64,000 nucleotides of DNA from Fasciolopsis buskii (lineage: Eukaryota; Platyhelminthes; Trematoda; Plagiorchiida; Fasciolidae), in contig LUCM01009052.1 of the NCBI GenBank assembly GCA_008360955.1, positions 26,264-90,263 of the forward strand. Reading direction: 5' to 3'. Positions 55,501 to 63,176 of the stretch are shown here, in pieces (position 1 is the stretch's first letter; every line of letters starts with the position of its first letter). The translations under genes and the position numbers were made by a program. A model generated the notes under the pieces. It ran no database searches, was not told where the DNA came from, and saw nothing but the letters and a program-made list of their open reading frames with translations.

Positions 55501-58500
55501 AGTGATTTATTTCGCACATGAAGTGACAAAATGTGCTGCCTCCTGGAGTTCCCATCAGTTATTATGGTCCATACAGTAGAATATATAACGGACACCTGTA
55601 TGTGCTCGGAATTTGTGGGCAATTTATAATCTATTTTGGCAATAAGTTTTCGCAGCTTTAAAGCCACATTCCCAAAAAAATTCGGGGAGCCCGTACAGAA
55701 AACTGTGGACATTCTAACTATGAATTAGCTACTAGGAATTTTTCGATGTTTCCGAAATTGATTAGCAAACGGCCAAAGTAAGGGGTGTGTGCATATGGAT
55801 TTTCCCAACAATATGAAACCCCTTCTTTCGTGTACATCCTATTCCACTTCAGTTCGAAAAGTGCCCCCAGTGCCAGCATATCCTTTTTTGAAAAACGGTT
55901 CCTCTGATACATCAGGTAAAATAGACAACAAATTGAAAAGATCTATCACTGAAAAGACTGGTAAGTGTGTTTTGTCTCTACTTAGCCGAAAAATCAGGCG
56001 CACAAATATTGCCGAAATCTCGCAACATCTGCATCATGCCCTCATTATGCGTGCATTGTGCTGTGATCGCTTTTCAGTCAGCTAATCTTTCGTTTCGCCG
56101 AATCTTTTATGGTAGTGACAATGCGCTCGGGTCTCTTTGTTTTCGCATTCAGGCATTGGTTTTTCTCCATACCCCTTCAATTATCGTAAGTTTCATGAGT
56201 CGGGTGTGAGGCAGAAGGTGATCAATACAATCAACAATCTGGTGCCATTGTAATCAAGACTTGAAAAATGAGAAAAGTTATCATTGCTTAATTGAATAGC
56301 AAATTCAGTTTTCATCCGCTTACCTCAACTCAGTGGAATAACCTAACCTATATACCGACCGATACTTCTAATCCGAACCAGCAGTCCGGCTTTGTTGCTT
56401 TCTACAGCTTTGTGTTACATGGTATCTTCGATCGTCTAGAGGATAAGCATGCTTTATTCTGCGATTTATGATTTCGTTAAACTAACTTAATGGTGACTGA
56501 AAAACCTCTCATAGCCGTTTCTCCTCAGTATCGACAAACAGTGCTTTGGTACAGGTTTGGCCATCACGAGACCATTCAATGACCACGCGATTAGAGAGCT
56601 TCGGATAAAATAAATCAAGAAAATGGATTAACTAACTATACCACTATGTAAAAACTTGAAAGTATACAACAATAACGGAGTGGATGATTTTCATTTTCTC
56701 ACATGCGGCTTTTGATTCCATTCGGTTGTTATAACCCTTGTTATCGGTCAAAACACTACCGAATTACTAACCAATAGCTCCCACTTTTCCTACTTCATAA
56801 ATCAAGCTATCTATTGGTCGTTTCCGTCCACAATACAGCCCTTATATTTAGTCACGTATCCGCTCTCATTCATCCCGGCGGTGGTCATCGGCGTATCGTC
56901 TATTGGGTGGAAAAAGGATGGTAACTGGTTAAAGCACAGCGTTTTCCTTAGTTGCCCCGATTTTCCCTGTACTTTAACAACTTTTTCGCCCAGCTTTTCA
57001 TTTCTGTCCCCCCCCCCAGTTCAGTATCTCTGTTGCGTGGGTTTTTGACCCATGTCTGGATTCTGCACAGTGATTCTCATTCGGATTTCATCGTGGAAGA
57101 GCGAATGAGATCTAAATAGTAGCAATTCCTATCACAGCCTCACAAGCGCAACACGCTTTTAGTCCCGTATTTGAATTTCTTGGTCAAAACCCAAGTGTAG
57201 ACTCAATGAAAATGATGTGGTGTTCTTTGTATGTAAAACTGCCCGGTGGAGGGGCACAAACTTTTGCCAGATTGCATGCATCTTAATGAAGCTGTCAAAT
57301 GGGTTGGATGAATAACAGCTAAATCCATGGAGATGCCTTTGCTTGGTTTATTCCAAACCATTGTTTTTACAGCTGTGAAGCAGAAACTGATCGCTAAAAA
57401 TAAGTTATTATTTCAAGGTTTCATTGCCCCCGAAACGATCATAATTAGTGCTTGCGACCACTGTCAGGACCAGAATTTCCTCATGGCCAACGGACCAATT
57501 AATATCACCTTACTGCGTTGAGTTCTCTCAGCTACGAAAAACACTGGAACGTATCAGGCTGACTTCGGGCTCACGAGTTCGCTTTTAAAGACACACTCCT
57601 TCCGGTACTCCTGTGATCATTCCGGTTAGTATGAGATATCAGGCTGGAAATTCATGCCCAGATTAAGCCTCAACTCATCAATCTGCTTTATTTGAAAAGA
57701 TGACTCTGGCGCCCGTTTAATCGAGTAGCCGGTTCTTGATTTTATTCCTACCCAATACCTTACAATTAAGAATAATTCGAAGTCTTGTAGAATACGTAGC
57801 TTAGCGATGAGCCCCAGATCCCCTACAGCACGAATGTGTCATCGGTCGTTTGGACTTATGTCAGGTTAAACTACATTTTTGATGAGAGCTGTGCTTTACA
57901 GTGGAGACCAAATGAAGTTAGAACAAGAATCAATGGATAAGGTTATGAATTGTCAACTACGGATGGCAAGTGATGCGGTATAAGTACAGAATAATACCCC
58001 CGGGATGAGAACCGATGCAAGAAACATGAGGGCTGAGTAGAAAACTTAGGTTATGACATGAATCTTTGCGGCTGATTCTACCGTGGAAAAACTTGTTAGC
58101 TTTTGGAGAGTTCGGCTCGCTTATATTCATCGTCCTGGTGGGATCGGAATTAAATCTAAAGATTGTCAGTGTATCTTAACCGAAAGCGAAGATGCACTGT
58201 TTTGCGACCGCATGGTACATTCGTATCGAGATGCGGCCACACGCAAGAAAATTTCTTATCGAAAAGTCACAAATATTAGTGGCTTTGTTCAAATTTTCTG
58301 TTCTTAGTTGATGGTTTCTTTCTCCTCAAAAGCTAAAATTTAGAACCCAAGTAGCATTAGTACTCTGTCAACCTTTGTTCCGGAAACTTGTAACTGGTTT
58401 GTTCCTCACATTTGCACGGACCATTCTGATTGTTTCATTGGCTGACCTAACCACTACTGAAATTACTGCAACACTAACTTGTGATTCCTCTCAGTGACTG

Positions 58501-61500
58501 GCTTTCCAGCAGTGACGGTACTCATCCTCGTACCACATACACTGGATCATACGATAAGAGGCATCTCCCAAACGTCAACAGTAGAATAAAAGCGCAACAA
58601 ATTTCTTCGCCGTCAGATGAAATTCGTTCAGGGACTGTTTTATTCCATTCTTGTTGAACGGGCTTGTACGTGCCTTCCAAAAAACAACCGACCAAGTGTC
58701 AGTATGCCGTTAGTGGGGTTCTTGTCGTTCGCAGAGTGTTAATAAGGTTTAGAAGATTTTCTGTTCCTTTGGCTTCGAAGAATATGATGAAGCGTTATTA
58801 CCACTGATATCATGTGAAAATTGGTTGAAATGTTTGCACACTAGCCTAAACCCTTGGAAGCCATAGTGAACAGATTCTGTGGTGCTTGCTACTGGGCGAC
58901 TTGTAAAATCTGGGGTTACGAACACGCGGGTTGACCCCTAAGACATTATTCATCTCACAGTGGCGCGCTTATCGTCAGGAAACATTGATATGAGAATATG
59001 ATTATCAGAGGAACATAGGCATCAAATTAATCTTTCATAAGGTATCGATTTCACCTCTGGTATAAAAGCTGAAATCAGCGACGAAAAACATTGTTTTGTA
59101 AGTGGCAGCAAGTTGACTTTATGAGCAACCTTTCCATCGGAATACCATCGAAAACCAAATAGATCTAACAAGCTGATGAAAGAATGATATACAATCTGCT
59201 AGGCTCACCAGAAATGCTTGGTAAGCATGAACGGGACTTGACCACGACTCGCGAAAGATTTATACACGGGGAACAAGCGATCTCCACTTTGCGGCAAATC
59301 TTAAAACATAGACAGTAGTTCCGTAGACCAGTGATGCCTCTGCTCCTTGATGTGAAAGGGGCATTCAGTCCAGTCGCTCAGAGGAATTCGTCTCACATCT
59401 CCACCCTCTGTGTTCAAATATCATAAGCAGAGTTCGTGATTATGTTGATCTGTCAGCTACGTTTAACAGAAGAAATGGTGTTGTCCACTTTCACATCTTT
59501 TTGATTTTCCAATTGGTATGATTATAAACGTTGCCTTATCCGAATATGTGGATCGATAACTGTCTGACTTTGAATATGTGGAAGATACTGTGACGATGAG
59601 TGAGGATCCAGGTAAGTTGCAAGTTTTCCTCATTATCTGAAGGGCAGCACATTTACGCTTGGGATACGGTTTACGTCGTCGGAGTGCTAAATGCTTTTTC
59701 AAAACTGGGCTCACCCCAAGTCGAATGCTGTTTTTGGAAGGGACGAGTTAGCCGAAGTTGATACATAGTTATTTGGATAGTTGCACCTCACGAGGTAGGA
59801 GTGTGCCGGATGAGGTATCGTCTCGAATACAGGAGGCTAGATTGGTGTGCATAAATTTAAGGTAGCTGTAGCACCGACGCGCTGTTCGTTCATCGCTCAA
59901 GGGTCGAGTGTATACAGCATCAGTAAGGTCGGCTCAAAATCATAGCCGTTGGAGACAGACGTGTGAAGGCTTTCGGTGTTCCAACACCGTTGTCCTCGTA
60001 AAATTAGTAAATTGTGAACAGAAAACTGTCTTAGTAACCTACAGATTAGGTGTAAGAGCCTACGCTCAATCTGTAGAAGAGGCACTTAATCTGTATAGGT
60101 ACGGCTGTTTGGGAGACGTTTTGAGCTTGTCAACAGGACAACTGGTTTGTTATACGGTGTTTTCAGAGATAGATAACAGTTGAGAGACATATTGAGACGG
60201 TCAGCTGATGATATTGCAGAAGACATGATAACGTTAACAGTGAACTTGCACGCTCAGTTAGGCTGCTGGATTGGAGTTCATGAGATCTCCCCAAGGGATC
60301 GTTGGTGATAGGTGATGTGGGTCAATACCGTAGTCAGTAGCATTCTTCTATTCGAAATTTTTCCTCTTCAACATGGTAATTCAACCTATTATTTTGCAGT
60401 CGGTCTTTCACTTTCTCGTCTTCTTTCTCCTCTTCTGAGTGGACAGTGATGTGAGGTGGTAACAAGACCAAAGCACGTTGTTGCAAAGGTAATTATTGTA
60501 AAAACCGACCTGAACAAAGTCTCACAGACAGACCTGAAGAAGTCTTTTCAGTCAAGCGCCCGTGATTAGACCGTTGAGTGAAAGACTCCATTTGGGATAA
60601 TCAAAGGAAAATTTATTCTGCTGTAAGGGCGTTCGCGAATTATTGCCCACCCAAAATCACCGTTATTCCTACCACGACTAAATAACTCTCACTTTCCTGA
60701 TGAACGGACTATATAAGCTCTCATAAACTGCCGCCTTGGTACACTGATCCGATGATAGCACTAACGACATTGCTTGACATAACTGGAACCTACTGGTTAA
60801 GCTAAAATGTTCATCTCATCTGGACAACATCAGCGATCGCATACAATTGCAGTTGATCCAACATGGTGAACCGACTGCATTTCACTGCCGGTTTAAAATG
60901 AGCTTGACCTTAGGCCCCCAAACTTCAAAAATGCCGCTTTTCCATGATTACGCTCCCTAAACTGCATACAACTTCCGTCTCGCCTTACCATGCGCGACCC
61001 GGTTTACGGTGCTTCGAGCCACATTTGTGTCGGCAACGCCCAGTACACTACAGTTGAGCGCGCACCGATGCATCGGGTCCTACCAACTTTCGTTTATGTG
61101 AACTTCGGCTGATAGTTTTTGTAACTGTCCACTGCAGTCTACCGAAAGGCCCAATCGAGGATTGAGTAGACCCTGCCATCATAAGATCAATCCTGCTGCA
61201 CAGCTGAGAAAAATGGCCGCTACAGGAAAGTGTACAAACAGTGCCAACGTTTGACAACTGATGACCTGATATTTCCACAGTATGGTGAGAAAATAACCTT
61301 AGTAAATCACAGGGTAAAATATTGGTCCTTACAGATCAATCTTCAGCAGAAACTACAAAGTCAGTGCGATTGGGTCAGGCTGTACACCCAAAGACTATTC
61401 GCCGTTCTCCAAGACAGATAACAGTTGGAGATCAGTGCATTACATGACGAAAAAGTAGGCAGAACTTACCCGGTGAGCTGAATCGAACAGATCTTTGGAT

Positions 61501-63176
61501 GAAATAACTCACCGTGTGATATCAACCCTCAACTCGCCATTAAGTAACCATGGAAGCACTGTACAACTGTCTCATCCTTGTTAGGAATCATCAGCAGTCC
61601 ATATACACCGCACCCGAACTGCGACTCAGCGGTTTGTTGAGCGCCTGCTCGGTAGCACAATAACTAAGGCTTTCGACTCAGAATCGTTCGTCCCGGGTTC
61701 GCTTCCCAGTTCGGGCGCAGTAGATATGCACTACAATGATTCCTAATAAGAATGAAACAGCTGTGTAGTGCTTCCATGATTTCTTAATGGCCAGATGAAT
61801 GCTGATACCACGTGGTAAACTACTTAATCGAAACGTCTAATCTACTACTAACACAAGGAGTAGATTTATTTAGACTACCAAACGCGTGCATAAGTTCCGT
61901 CCAGGTGATGGCTGAGGAGATTACGTAATATGCTTATTTACAGCATTCTAAGACATTTCTGCATTCGAAACCTTTCCAGTTCAATACGATCCTCTTTGCT
62001 TATTACCTTACGCTTGTCCGCTCAATTCTTTTTTCGTCTTGCTTTTCAATAAGCGGTTCCGTGTGAGTGAACCTTAAATCAGAGCACAATTGTGCAACGC
62101 CACATGTTGTCAAAGCGAAACTGAAAATGTGACTCTTTCCTGTAGGATTTTTCTCGGCAAGAACGGAAATAGTGACCACAATCTCCTGAATGACGGCAAA
62201 AAGTGCCCGGCCTTACAGCTGACCACAAGCAGCGGGCTGTGGTAACTTTGTGTGTTTTATGAGCAGACTATATCGTACCTTGGTACAGAATACTCGGAAA
62301 ATTCCGGCTCAGCTTCATACTATTCGGGTCATCAGGTGATGCCGGAAATTACCCCGGGCCATTTTGCCTTCAATAGATGATAAGTAATCGCTGCTTTTAC
62401 CAACACCCTAGGGTTTATACTCGATTTTATACATTAGTCTAACATCAGACGGCAACAATGCATAGGTTCAGTTGAAAATAACTAAATTTCAACACGCTTG
62501 ATCCACAGCATGACATTGTTTCTGCTTATGAGAAAGGACAACAGTGAGAACATTAGAAGTTAAAATCCACAAGCGCCAAACCTTACGAATTCTGCCATTT
62601 ACTTTTACCCGACGGATATTCGTTTCTTATTATCCTTCATTTCACATCAGTTTCATACTGAGTATCCCAACAAAAACTCCTTGTTAAGTTAATCCTGGGC
62701 GAAATATTCTGTTCATGATTACGGTCGGAACACCGTTTTCTTAGCGGGTGCTGCATCTAATCAACTATCATGTCAGCCAGGGGGTACACTCAGTGTTTCC
62801 TCGATTTTATCCCATCAGGTACATTGAGTGCATCGGCATTTTGTTGCTTGGAACTTTCCCTTTCATTTTATCTAATCTGCTAACACGAACACAACAGCAA
62901 ATCATCGGTACTAACTAAATAAAACGGCTCTCTTGATGGCAGCGCATCTCACAAGCAACTACCATTGTTTCACTATTTTCTTCTAGCGAAACATATGCAC
63001 ACTATGACACGGGAACTACGTGAGCGGCTGTCAAAGATGCGTGAGGGTGGTGGCAGTGGCTTGAAAGCGGTGCCCACACCAACCACATCGAACGAGAAAA
63101 GCTATTATCGACTGACCAAATATGCCACAAAAGATGAAATCTCCGAATGGCTTGCAGCACGTCAATTTCCACCAAA
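1320..63176 (+). CDS. EPS8: EPS8-like actin-regulating adaptor gene, partial, eight exons
   Basis: Joined CDS of 1320-1403, 1627-1960, 28295-28623, 30597-30687, 35236-35311, 44100-44955, 55853-55960 and 62987-63176: 2068 nt, about 689 residues, open at both ends. Exon end phases run 1, 2, 1, 2, 0, 1, 1, 2, and each matches the next exon's start, so no base is gained or lost. EPS8 proteins have an N-terminal PTB domain, a helical middle region, an SH3 domain that prefers PxxDY ligands such as ABI1, and a C-terminal region that caps barbed ends and bundles actin. The middle region, SH3 and start of the C-terminal region are seen here in that order; the PTB is missing and must lie upstream. Recognition rests on residue patterns recalled from the family, not on a database search. 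A flatworm EPS8 is expected to act in actin-rich protrusions and the tegument or gut surface; that last point is inference. Confidence 0.92.
1627..1960 (+). CDS. EPS8: EPS8 exon: conserved helical region after the PTB domain
   Basis: A 334-bp exon (enters phase 1, leaves phase 2). The acceptor is a T-rich run ending in TTGTAG and the donor CCCAG|GTAAGT is near consensus. The product matches the EPS8-family helical module block by block: SEFTEAVRKVKYAFN (family DEFLDCFQKFKHGFN), FIRLFNTVHWL (family LVHFLFTPLNMV), VEPLLNEDTIRAIM (family LSPLLNKDTIDFL) and KQEFWKSLGKAWNTPR (family RQLWMSLGGTWMKAR). This is the strongest single piece of evidence for the gene. Retention of the donor gives an immediate stop (AGG TAA). 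Vertebrate EPS8 continues with a WP...YVPRFRNGW segment, and no recognisable counterpart is present in the next secure exon, 26 kb away; it is either diverged, lost or in a missed small exon. Confidence 0.93.
7055..7125 (-). repeat. Degenerate tRNA-like sequence
   Basis: On the minus strand GGTGTAGCTAAGCTGGGACA fits an A box, followed by GCGCACGCGATTACAATGCG, like an anticodon stem-loop, but the expected B box has decayed to GGTCGCAAATATC. Probably an old SINE head. A separate plus-strand B-box word (ACTGGTTCGAATCTC) lies nearby at 7203-7217. Confidence 0.35.
7440..7640 (+). mobile_element. tRNA-derived SINE family A, copy 1 (degenerate)
   Basis: A B-box-like GCGGGTTGAATGCC near 7480 is followed by a body that lines up with the better copy at 36118-36305: GATCAACTTTTGCA (there GGTCAACTTTGACA), ACCTCTCTTGATC (there ACCCTCTGTTGACC), and the terminal ACTAATAAAGGCAGTCG. 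It lies in the same orientation as the EPS8 gene. The A box is eroded. Confidence 0.6.
7871..7890. repeat. Perfect 10-bp tandem duplication
   Basis: TTTCGTTGCA is repeated twice without a gap; a small local duplication with no evident role. Confidence 0.9.
14870..16180 (-). mobile_element. Non-LTR retrotransposon relic: 5'-truncated, frameshifted reverse transcriptase
   Basis: Read on the minus strand, the translation follows a reverse transcriptase of the type common in flukes (RTE/SR2- or CR1-like) from the middle fingers to the C-terminus, in several frames. Landmarks in order are NPRGIS near 16160; DQPGFRPGRGCSDQIF at about 16004-16051; a FLDLKEAF palm motif near 15940; the region before the catalytic box (SDRKPSDLE) near 15655; DEVSPRIQKARLALTNLRHL at about 15355-15415; and LYGSET near 15270. 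The downstream tail, with a LGHVLR-like piece, persists to about 14870. The catalytic YADD is destroyed: a small deletion turns the site at about 15630-15650 into a frameshifted CG-DN. Stops and frame changes show a long-dead copy. The endonuclease half is absent, the usual 5' truncation. Exact ends are approximate. Confidence 0.87.
16474..16519. repeat. AT-rich microsatellite (TA)n
   Basis: Imperfect TA/CA/TG steps lead into an uninterrupted TA run of about 20 bases. It lies about 300 bp upstream (on the minus strand) of the truncated reverse-transcriptase relic. Confidence 0.9.
18912..19298. other. Assembly gap (387 N)
   Basis: A run of unknown bases. It lies in EPS8 intron 2, just upstream of a SINE copy, which suggests that repeats caused the break. 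Open frames spanning it are meaningless. Confidence 0.99.
19364..19526 (+). mobile_element. tRNA-derived SINE family A, copy 2
   Basis: It shares ATCGTGGCATTTGRACSTGA, a GGTCCTC-type B-box remnant, CACTTGGCAACCCTCTG, a pyrimidine stretch and a final AATAAAG plus AT-rich tail with the copy at 36118-36305. It begins shortly after the assembly gap. The long minus-strand open frame running through this copy and the gap is an artefact of the unknown bases. Confidence 0.8.
22676..22714. repeat. Tetranucleotide repeat (CAGT/CAAT)n
   Basis: CAGTCAGTCAG passes into CAATCAATCAATCAACCAAT, an imperfect tetranucleotide tract of about 40 bases. Confidence 0.8.
23485..23735. repeat. Fold-back region flanked by AT microsatellites
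   Basis: Two TA runs (23502-23521 and 23605-23619) bracket a segment with the short inverted words CGTGACGTTTCG and GTCAAACGTGA. Further out, AATGCCTGGA (about 23622) is mirrored by TCCAGGCAT (about 23721). This type of GACGTTTCG word next to a microsatellite is familiar from ends of dispersed elements, but I cannot name the family. Confidence 0.45.
28295..28623 (+). CDS. EPS8: EPS8 exon: Ser/Pro-rich linker before SH3
   Basis: A 329-bp exon (enters phase 2, leaves phase 1). I chose the acceptor GCTGACAG|A at 28294/28295, not the CTGGTAG seven bases upstream, because only the former joins in frame to the phase-2 end of the exon at 1627-1960; the upstream acceptor gives a stop at once. The donor is ACTC|GTGAGT. 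The product is rich in Ser, Pro and Thr with several PxxP-type motifs (RRSPPTV, SVQPIAIPSPS, PITPPIPTPVIE) and ends in a charged stretch (EREMKVETPKKEIT). The same part of vertebrate EPS8, between the helical region and SH3, is also a poorly conserved linker. Placement rests on frame, splice sites and composition; there is no sequence homology to claim. Confidence 0.8.
28624..30596 (+). other. EPS8 intron 3
   Basis: A 1.97-kb intron, GTGAGT to CAACAG. It holds one unexplained feature, a 41-codon open frame at 29771-29896 with an AATAAA 18 bases after its stop (see the separate entry). At 29101-29117 the minus strand has a tRNA B-box-like word (CTGGTTCGAATTC), without a matching A box. Otherwise I see nothing. 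Confidence 0.6.
29771..29896 (+). other. Unidentified terminal-exon-like ORF in intron 3
   Basis: A pyrimidine tract ending TTTTTTCCAG is followed directly by 41 open codons that look like protein: FDALDLLIRSNFDTVVYYLN then GGTQRQLDSM, ending in TGA. An AATAAA lies at 29915-29920. This is the layout of a last exon. I do not recognise the product. It cannot be spliced to the preceding EPS8 exon in this frame, because that exon ends in phase 1 and the resulting frame stops after eight codons. It may be a relic of a mobile element, part of another transcript, or chance. Confidence 0.25.
30597..30687 (+). CDS. EPS8: EPS8 exon: end of linker, leading into SH3
   Basis: A 91-bp exon (enters phase 1, leaves phase 2). 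The acceptor is a long pyrimidine tract ending CAACAG and the donor is TTGGA|GTAAGT, one of the best in the window. The frame reads SIVLAGRTSPQLGSNQSRSS then PTRAQTYNLE, another Ser-rich linker. Its start phase fits the end of 28295-28623 (joining codon CCT, Pro) and its end phase fits 35236-35311 (joining codon GAG, Glu). The last residues, TYNLE, sit where the first SH3 strand begins in the assembled protein. It could not be recognised alone; splice-site quality and a two-sided phase match support it. Confidence 0.78.
30688..35235 (+). other. EPS8 intron 4
   Basis: A 4.5-kb intron, GTAAGT to CGAAG. From about 31.9 to 33.0 kb the plus strand is purine-rich and has higher GC than its surroundings, with many G runs, suggesting a distinct old insertion that I could not classify. 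Open frames at 31582-31884 and 33950-34201 have no recognisable motif. No gene is supported. Confidence 0.6.
35236..35311 (+). CDS. EPS8: EPS8 exon: N-terminal half of the SH3 domain
   Basis: A 76-bp exon (enters phase 2, leaves phase 0). The acceptor is a pyrimidine-rich tract ending CGAAG and the donor GGAT|GTAAGT is near consensus. It encodes SYVVTIRHVSAKAREISVSP followed by GTVVD, which lines up with the EPS8 SH3 start (YAKSKYDFVARNNSELSV then KDDILE). It continues without loss of frame into VLDKSKIDWWLVRD in the next exon. The RT-loop motif that is ALYDY in most SH3 domains, and KYDF in EPS8, is replaced by TIRHV, so the domain fold is recognisable but the usual ligand-contact aromatic and acidic residues are absent. 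The intron that splits the SH3 is 8.8 kb long. Confidence 0.85.
35550..35700 (-). mobile_element. SINE-like family B, inverted copy
   Basis: On the minus strand, a B-box-like CTGGTTCCATTCCGG (35603-35617) and TGGATTTTCCACTCCATA (35570-35587) each differ by one base from blocks in the plus-strand copy at 35890-36070. The preceding GCCCGGTAAGCCGAGGGTAG also aligns loosely with that copy. Ends are approximate. Confidence 0.65.
35890..36070 (+). mobile_element. SINE-like family B, direct copy next to SINE A
   Basis: Contains the B-box-like CTGGTTCTATTCCGG (35977-35991) and TGGATTTTCCATTCCATA (36028-36045) shared with the inverted copy 300 bp upstream, with an extra insertion of about 20 bases between the blocks. 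It directly precedes the family A copy at 36118, so the two could be a nested or composite insertion. Confidence 0.65.
36118..36305 (+). mobile_element. tRNA-derived SINE family A, copy 3 (best preserved)
   Basis: The head looks like a tRNA: GGTGGCCTTGGGGATACG as a degenerate A-box region and GCAGGTTTGATTCCGCC as a clear B box, about 45 bases apart. The body is GGTCAACTTTGACACTTGGC, then AACCCTCTGTTGACC, then CCCCCTTCCTGA, ending in ATTAATAAAG and an AT-rich tail. Four copies in one window, sharing the same head, body and AATAAAG end, indicate a dispersed family; the tRNA origin is inferred from the B box. Confidence 0.8.
44100..44955 (+). CDS. EPS8: EPS8 exon: C-terminal half of SH3 plus a long linker
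   Basis: An 856-bp exon (enters phase 0, leaves phase 1) with acceptor TATTTTAG and donor ATCAC|GTAAGC. Residues 1-30 finish the SH3: DWW at 44121-44129 is the conserved Trp pair, followed by LVRDPHGSEGEIPKWKLKPY with the conserved Gly and Pro. The usual SNY after that Pro is KWK here; EPS8 proteins in general lack the SNY tyrosine. Residues 31-285 are a low-complexity linker rich in Ser, Thr, Asn and Pro, with a more ordered patch, MLYMTSDQLQEIMKSSESL then AQVPMVLVPVSELYKYASRS, around 44660-44775 that may be a lineage-specific helix. It ends in a Pro/Trp-rich run (MQWPDLSELG, SEWKPAPLIP). Retention of the following intron gives a stop after four codons. Confidence 0.92.
53625..53815 (+). mobile_element. 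tRNA-derived SINE family A, copy 4
   Basis: The B box GGATTCGAATCTT at about 53680 is close to consensus. The body matches copy 3: TGGTCAACTTCATTACTTG, ACTCTGTTGAGCGCC, CCCCTTCCTGAAAATGATG and CACTAATAAAGAAAG, with an A-rich tail. It lies within EPS8 intron 6 in sense orientation. Confidence 0.78.
54999..55071 (+). repeat. tRNA-like sequence, probably a SINE head
   Basis: A 73-base segment starts GCGACTGTGGCAGAACGATT (A-box-like) and ends CTGGTTCATGAAATCC, a B box interrupted by extra bases. Length and box spacing resemble a tRNA, but pairing of the acceptor and T arms is poor, so a working tRNA gene is unlikely. Confidence 0.4.
55853..55960 (+). CDS. EPS8: EPS8 exon: 36-residue, frame-neutral cassette
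   Basis: A 108-bp exon, exactly 36 codons, entering and leaving in phase 1, so it can be included or skipped without a frameshift. The acceptor is CTATTCCACTTCAG and the donor GACTG|GTAAGT is near consensus. It encodes RKVPPVPAYPFLKNG, then a Ser-rich turn and KIDNKLKRSITEKT. It fits precisely between 44100-44955 and 62987-63176, and the joined frame runs on into KHMHTMTRELRERL. The PPVPAYP motif is a plausible SH3 or profilin ligand, and the basic KLKRS part resembles the basic run before the vertebrate EPS8 actin-binding region. I cannot tell from genomic sequence whether it is constitutive or alternative. Confidence 0.75.
59165..60340 (+). mobile_element. Second non-LTR reverse transcriptase relic, plus strand
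   Basis: The same protein family as the minus-strand copy at 14.9-16.2 kb, in the opposite orientation. Landmarks across frames: TLRQILKH near 59290; LLLLDVKGAF near 59340-59369; EYVEDTVTMSEDPGKLQVFL at 59572-59631, where the catalytic YADD has become YVED; a SYLGSCISPGG-like stretch near 59775; DEVSSRIQEARL near 59809-59845; KGRVYTASVRSA near 59903; and a LGHVLR-like GCLGDVLSLSTGQL near 60105. Internal stops and frameshifts are frequent and the finger region carrying GFRPGRGC is deleted. The endonuclease is missing. The 3' boundary is set by loss of resemblance near 60340, and no target-site duplication was identified. Confidence 0.85.
61536..61796. mobile_element. Fold-back (MITE-like) element with tRNA-like loop
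   Basis: The two arms are about 88 bases each, 61536-61623 and 61706-61796, and are near-perfect inverted repeats: GCCATTAAGTAACCATGGAA on the left matches the reverse complement of the right end (GGCCATTAAGAAATCATGGA), and TTAGGAATCAT and GCACCCGAACTG are likewise mirrored. The loop of about 82 bases carries CTCAGCGGTTTGTTGAGCGC, like a tRNA D-arm/A box, and CCCGGGTTCGCTTCCC, like a T-arm/B box, about 50 bases apart. No transposase is present. The arms differ by enough substitutions to be old. Target-site duplication is unclear. Confidence 0.75.
62987..63176 (+). CDS. EPS8: EPS8 exon: start of the C-terminal actin-binding region
   Basis: A 190-bp exon (enters phase 1, leaves phase 2). The acceptor is a pyrimidine tract ending TTCTAG and the donor CCAAA|GTAGGT is acceptable. 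It encodes HTMTRELRERLSKM, matching the amphipathic helix EEVQDELIHRL that caps actin barbed ends in vertebrate EPS8, with the hydrophobic spacing kept. It then encodes YYRLTKYATKDEISEWLAAR and QFPP, matching ITYDSTPEDVKTWLQSKGFNP at the start of the SAM-like bundling core. The core itself (family LGVLNGAQLFSLNKDELR) is absent and must lie in a later exon. If the intron were read through, translation would stop at 63178-63180. No later exon is visible before the end of the window. Confidence 0.92.

Larger units (their letters stand above)
44956..55852 (+). other. EPS8 intron 6
   Basis: A 10.9-kb intron, GTAAGC to CTTCAG. It holds one SINE copy and one tRNA-like sequence, both listed. The minus-strand frame 51174-51473 (about 100 codons) and the plus-strand frame 52019-52234 are the longest open stretches and contain no motif that I know. 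Otherwise it is featureless. Confidence 0.6.
55961..62986 (+). other. EPS8 intron 7
   Basis: A 7.0-kb intron, GTAAGT to TTCTAG. It contains a plus-strand reverse-transcriptase relic and a fold-back element, both listed, plus a run of ten C at 57008-57017. A 74-codon frame at 58083-58307 looks mildly coding-like but has no convincing splice sites or known motif. Confidence 0.6.

Noticed and set aside
59463..59714. 83-codon minus-strand frame
   Set aside because: Shadow of the plus-strand reverse-transcriptase relic, which explains the region through recognisable motifs.
61624..61705. Functional tRNA gene
   Set aside because: A- and B-box-like words are present, but acceptor-stem pairing is not evident and the sequence is the loop of a fold-back element.
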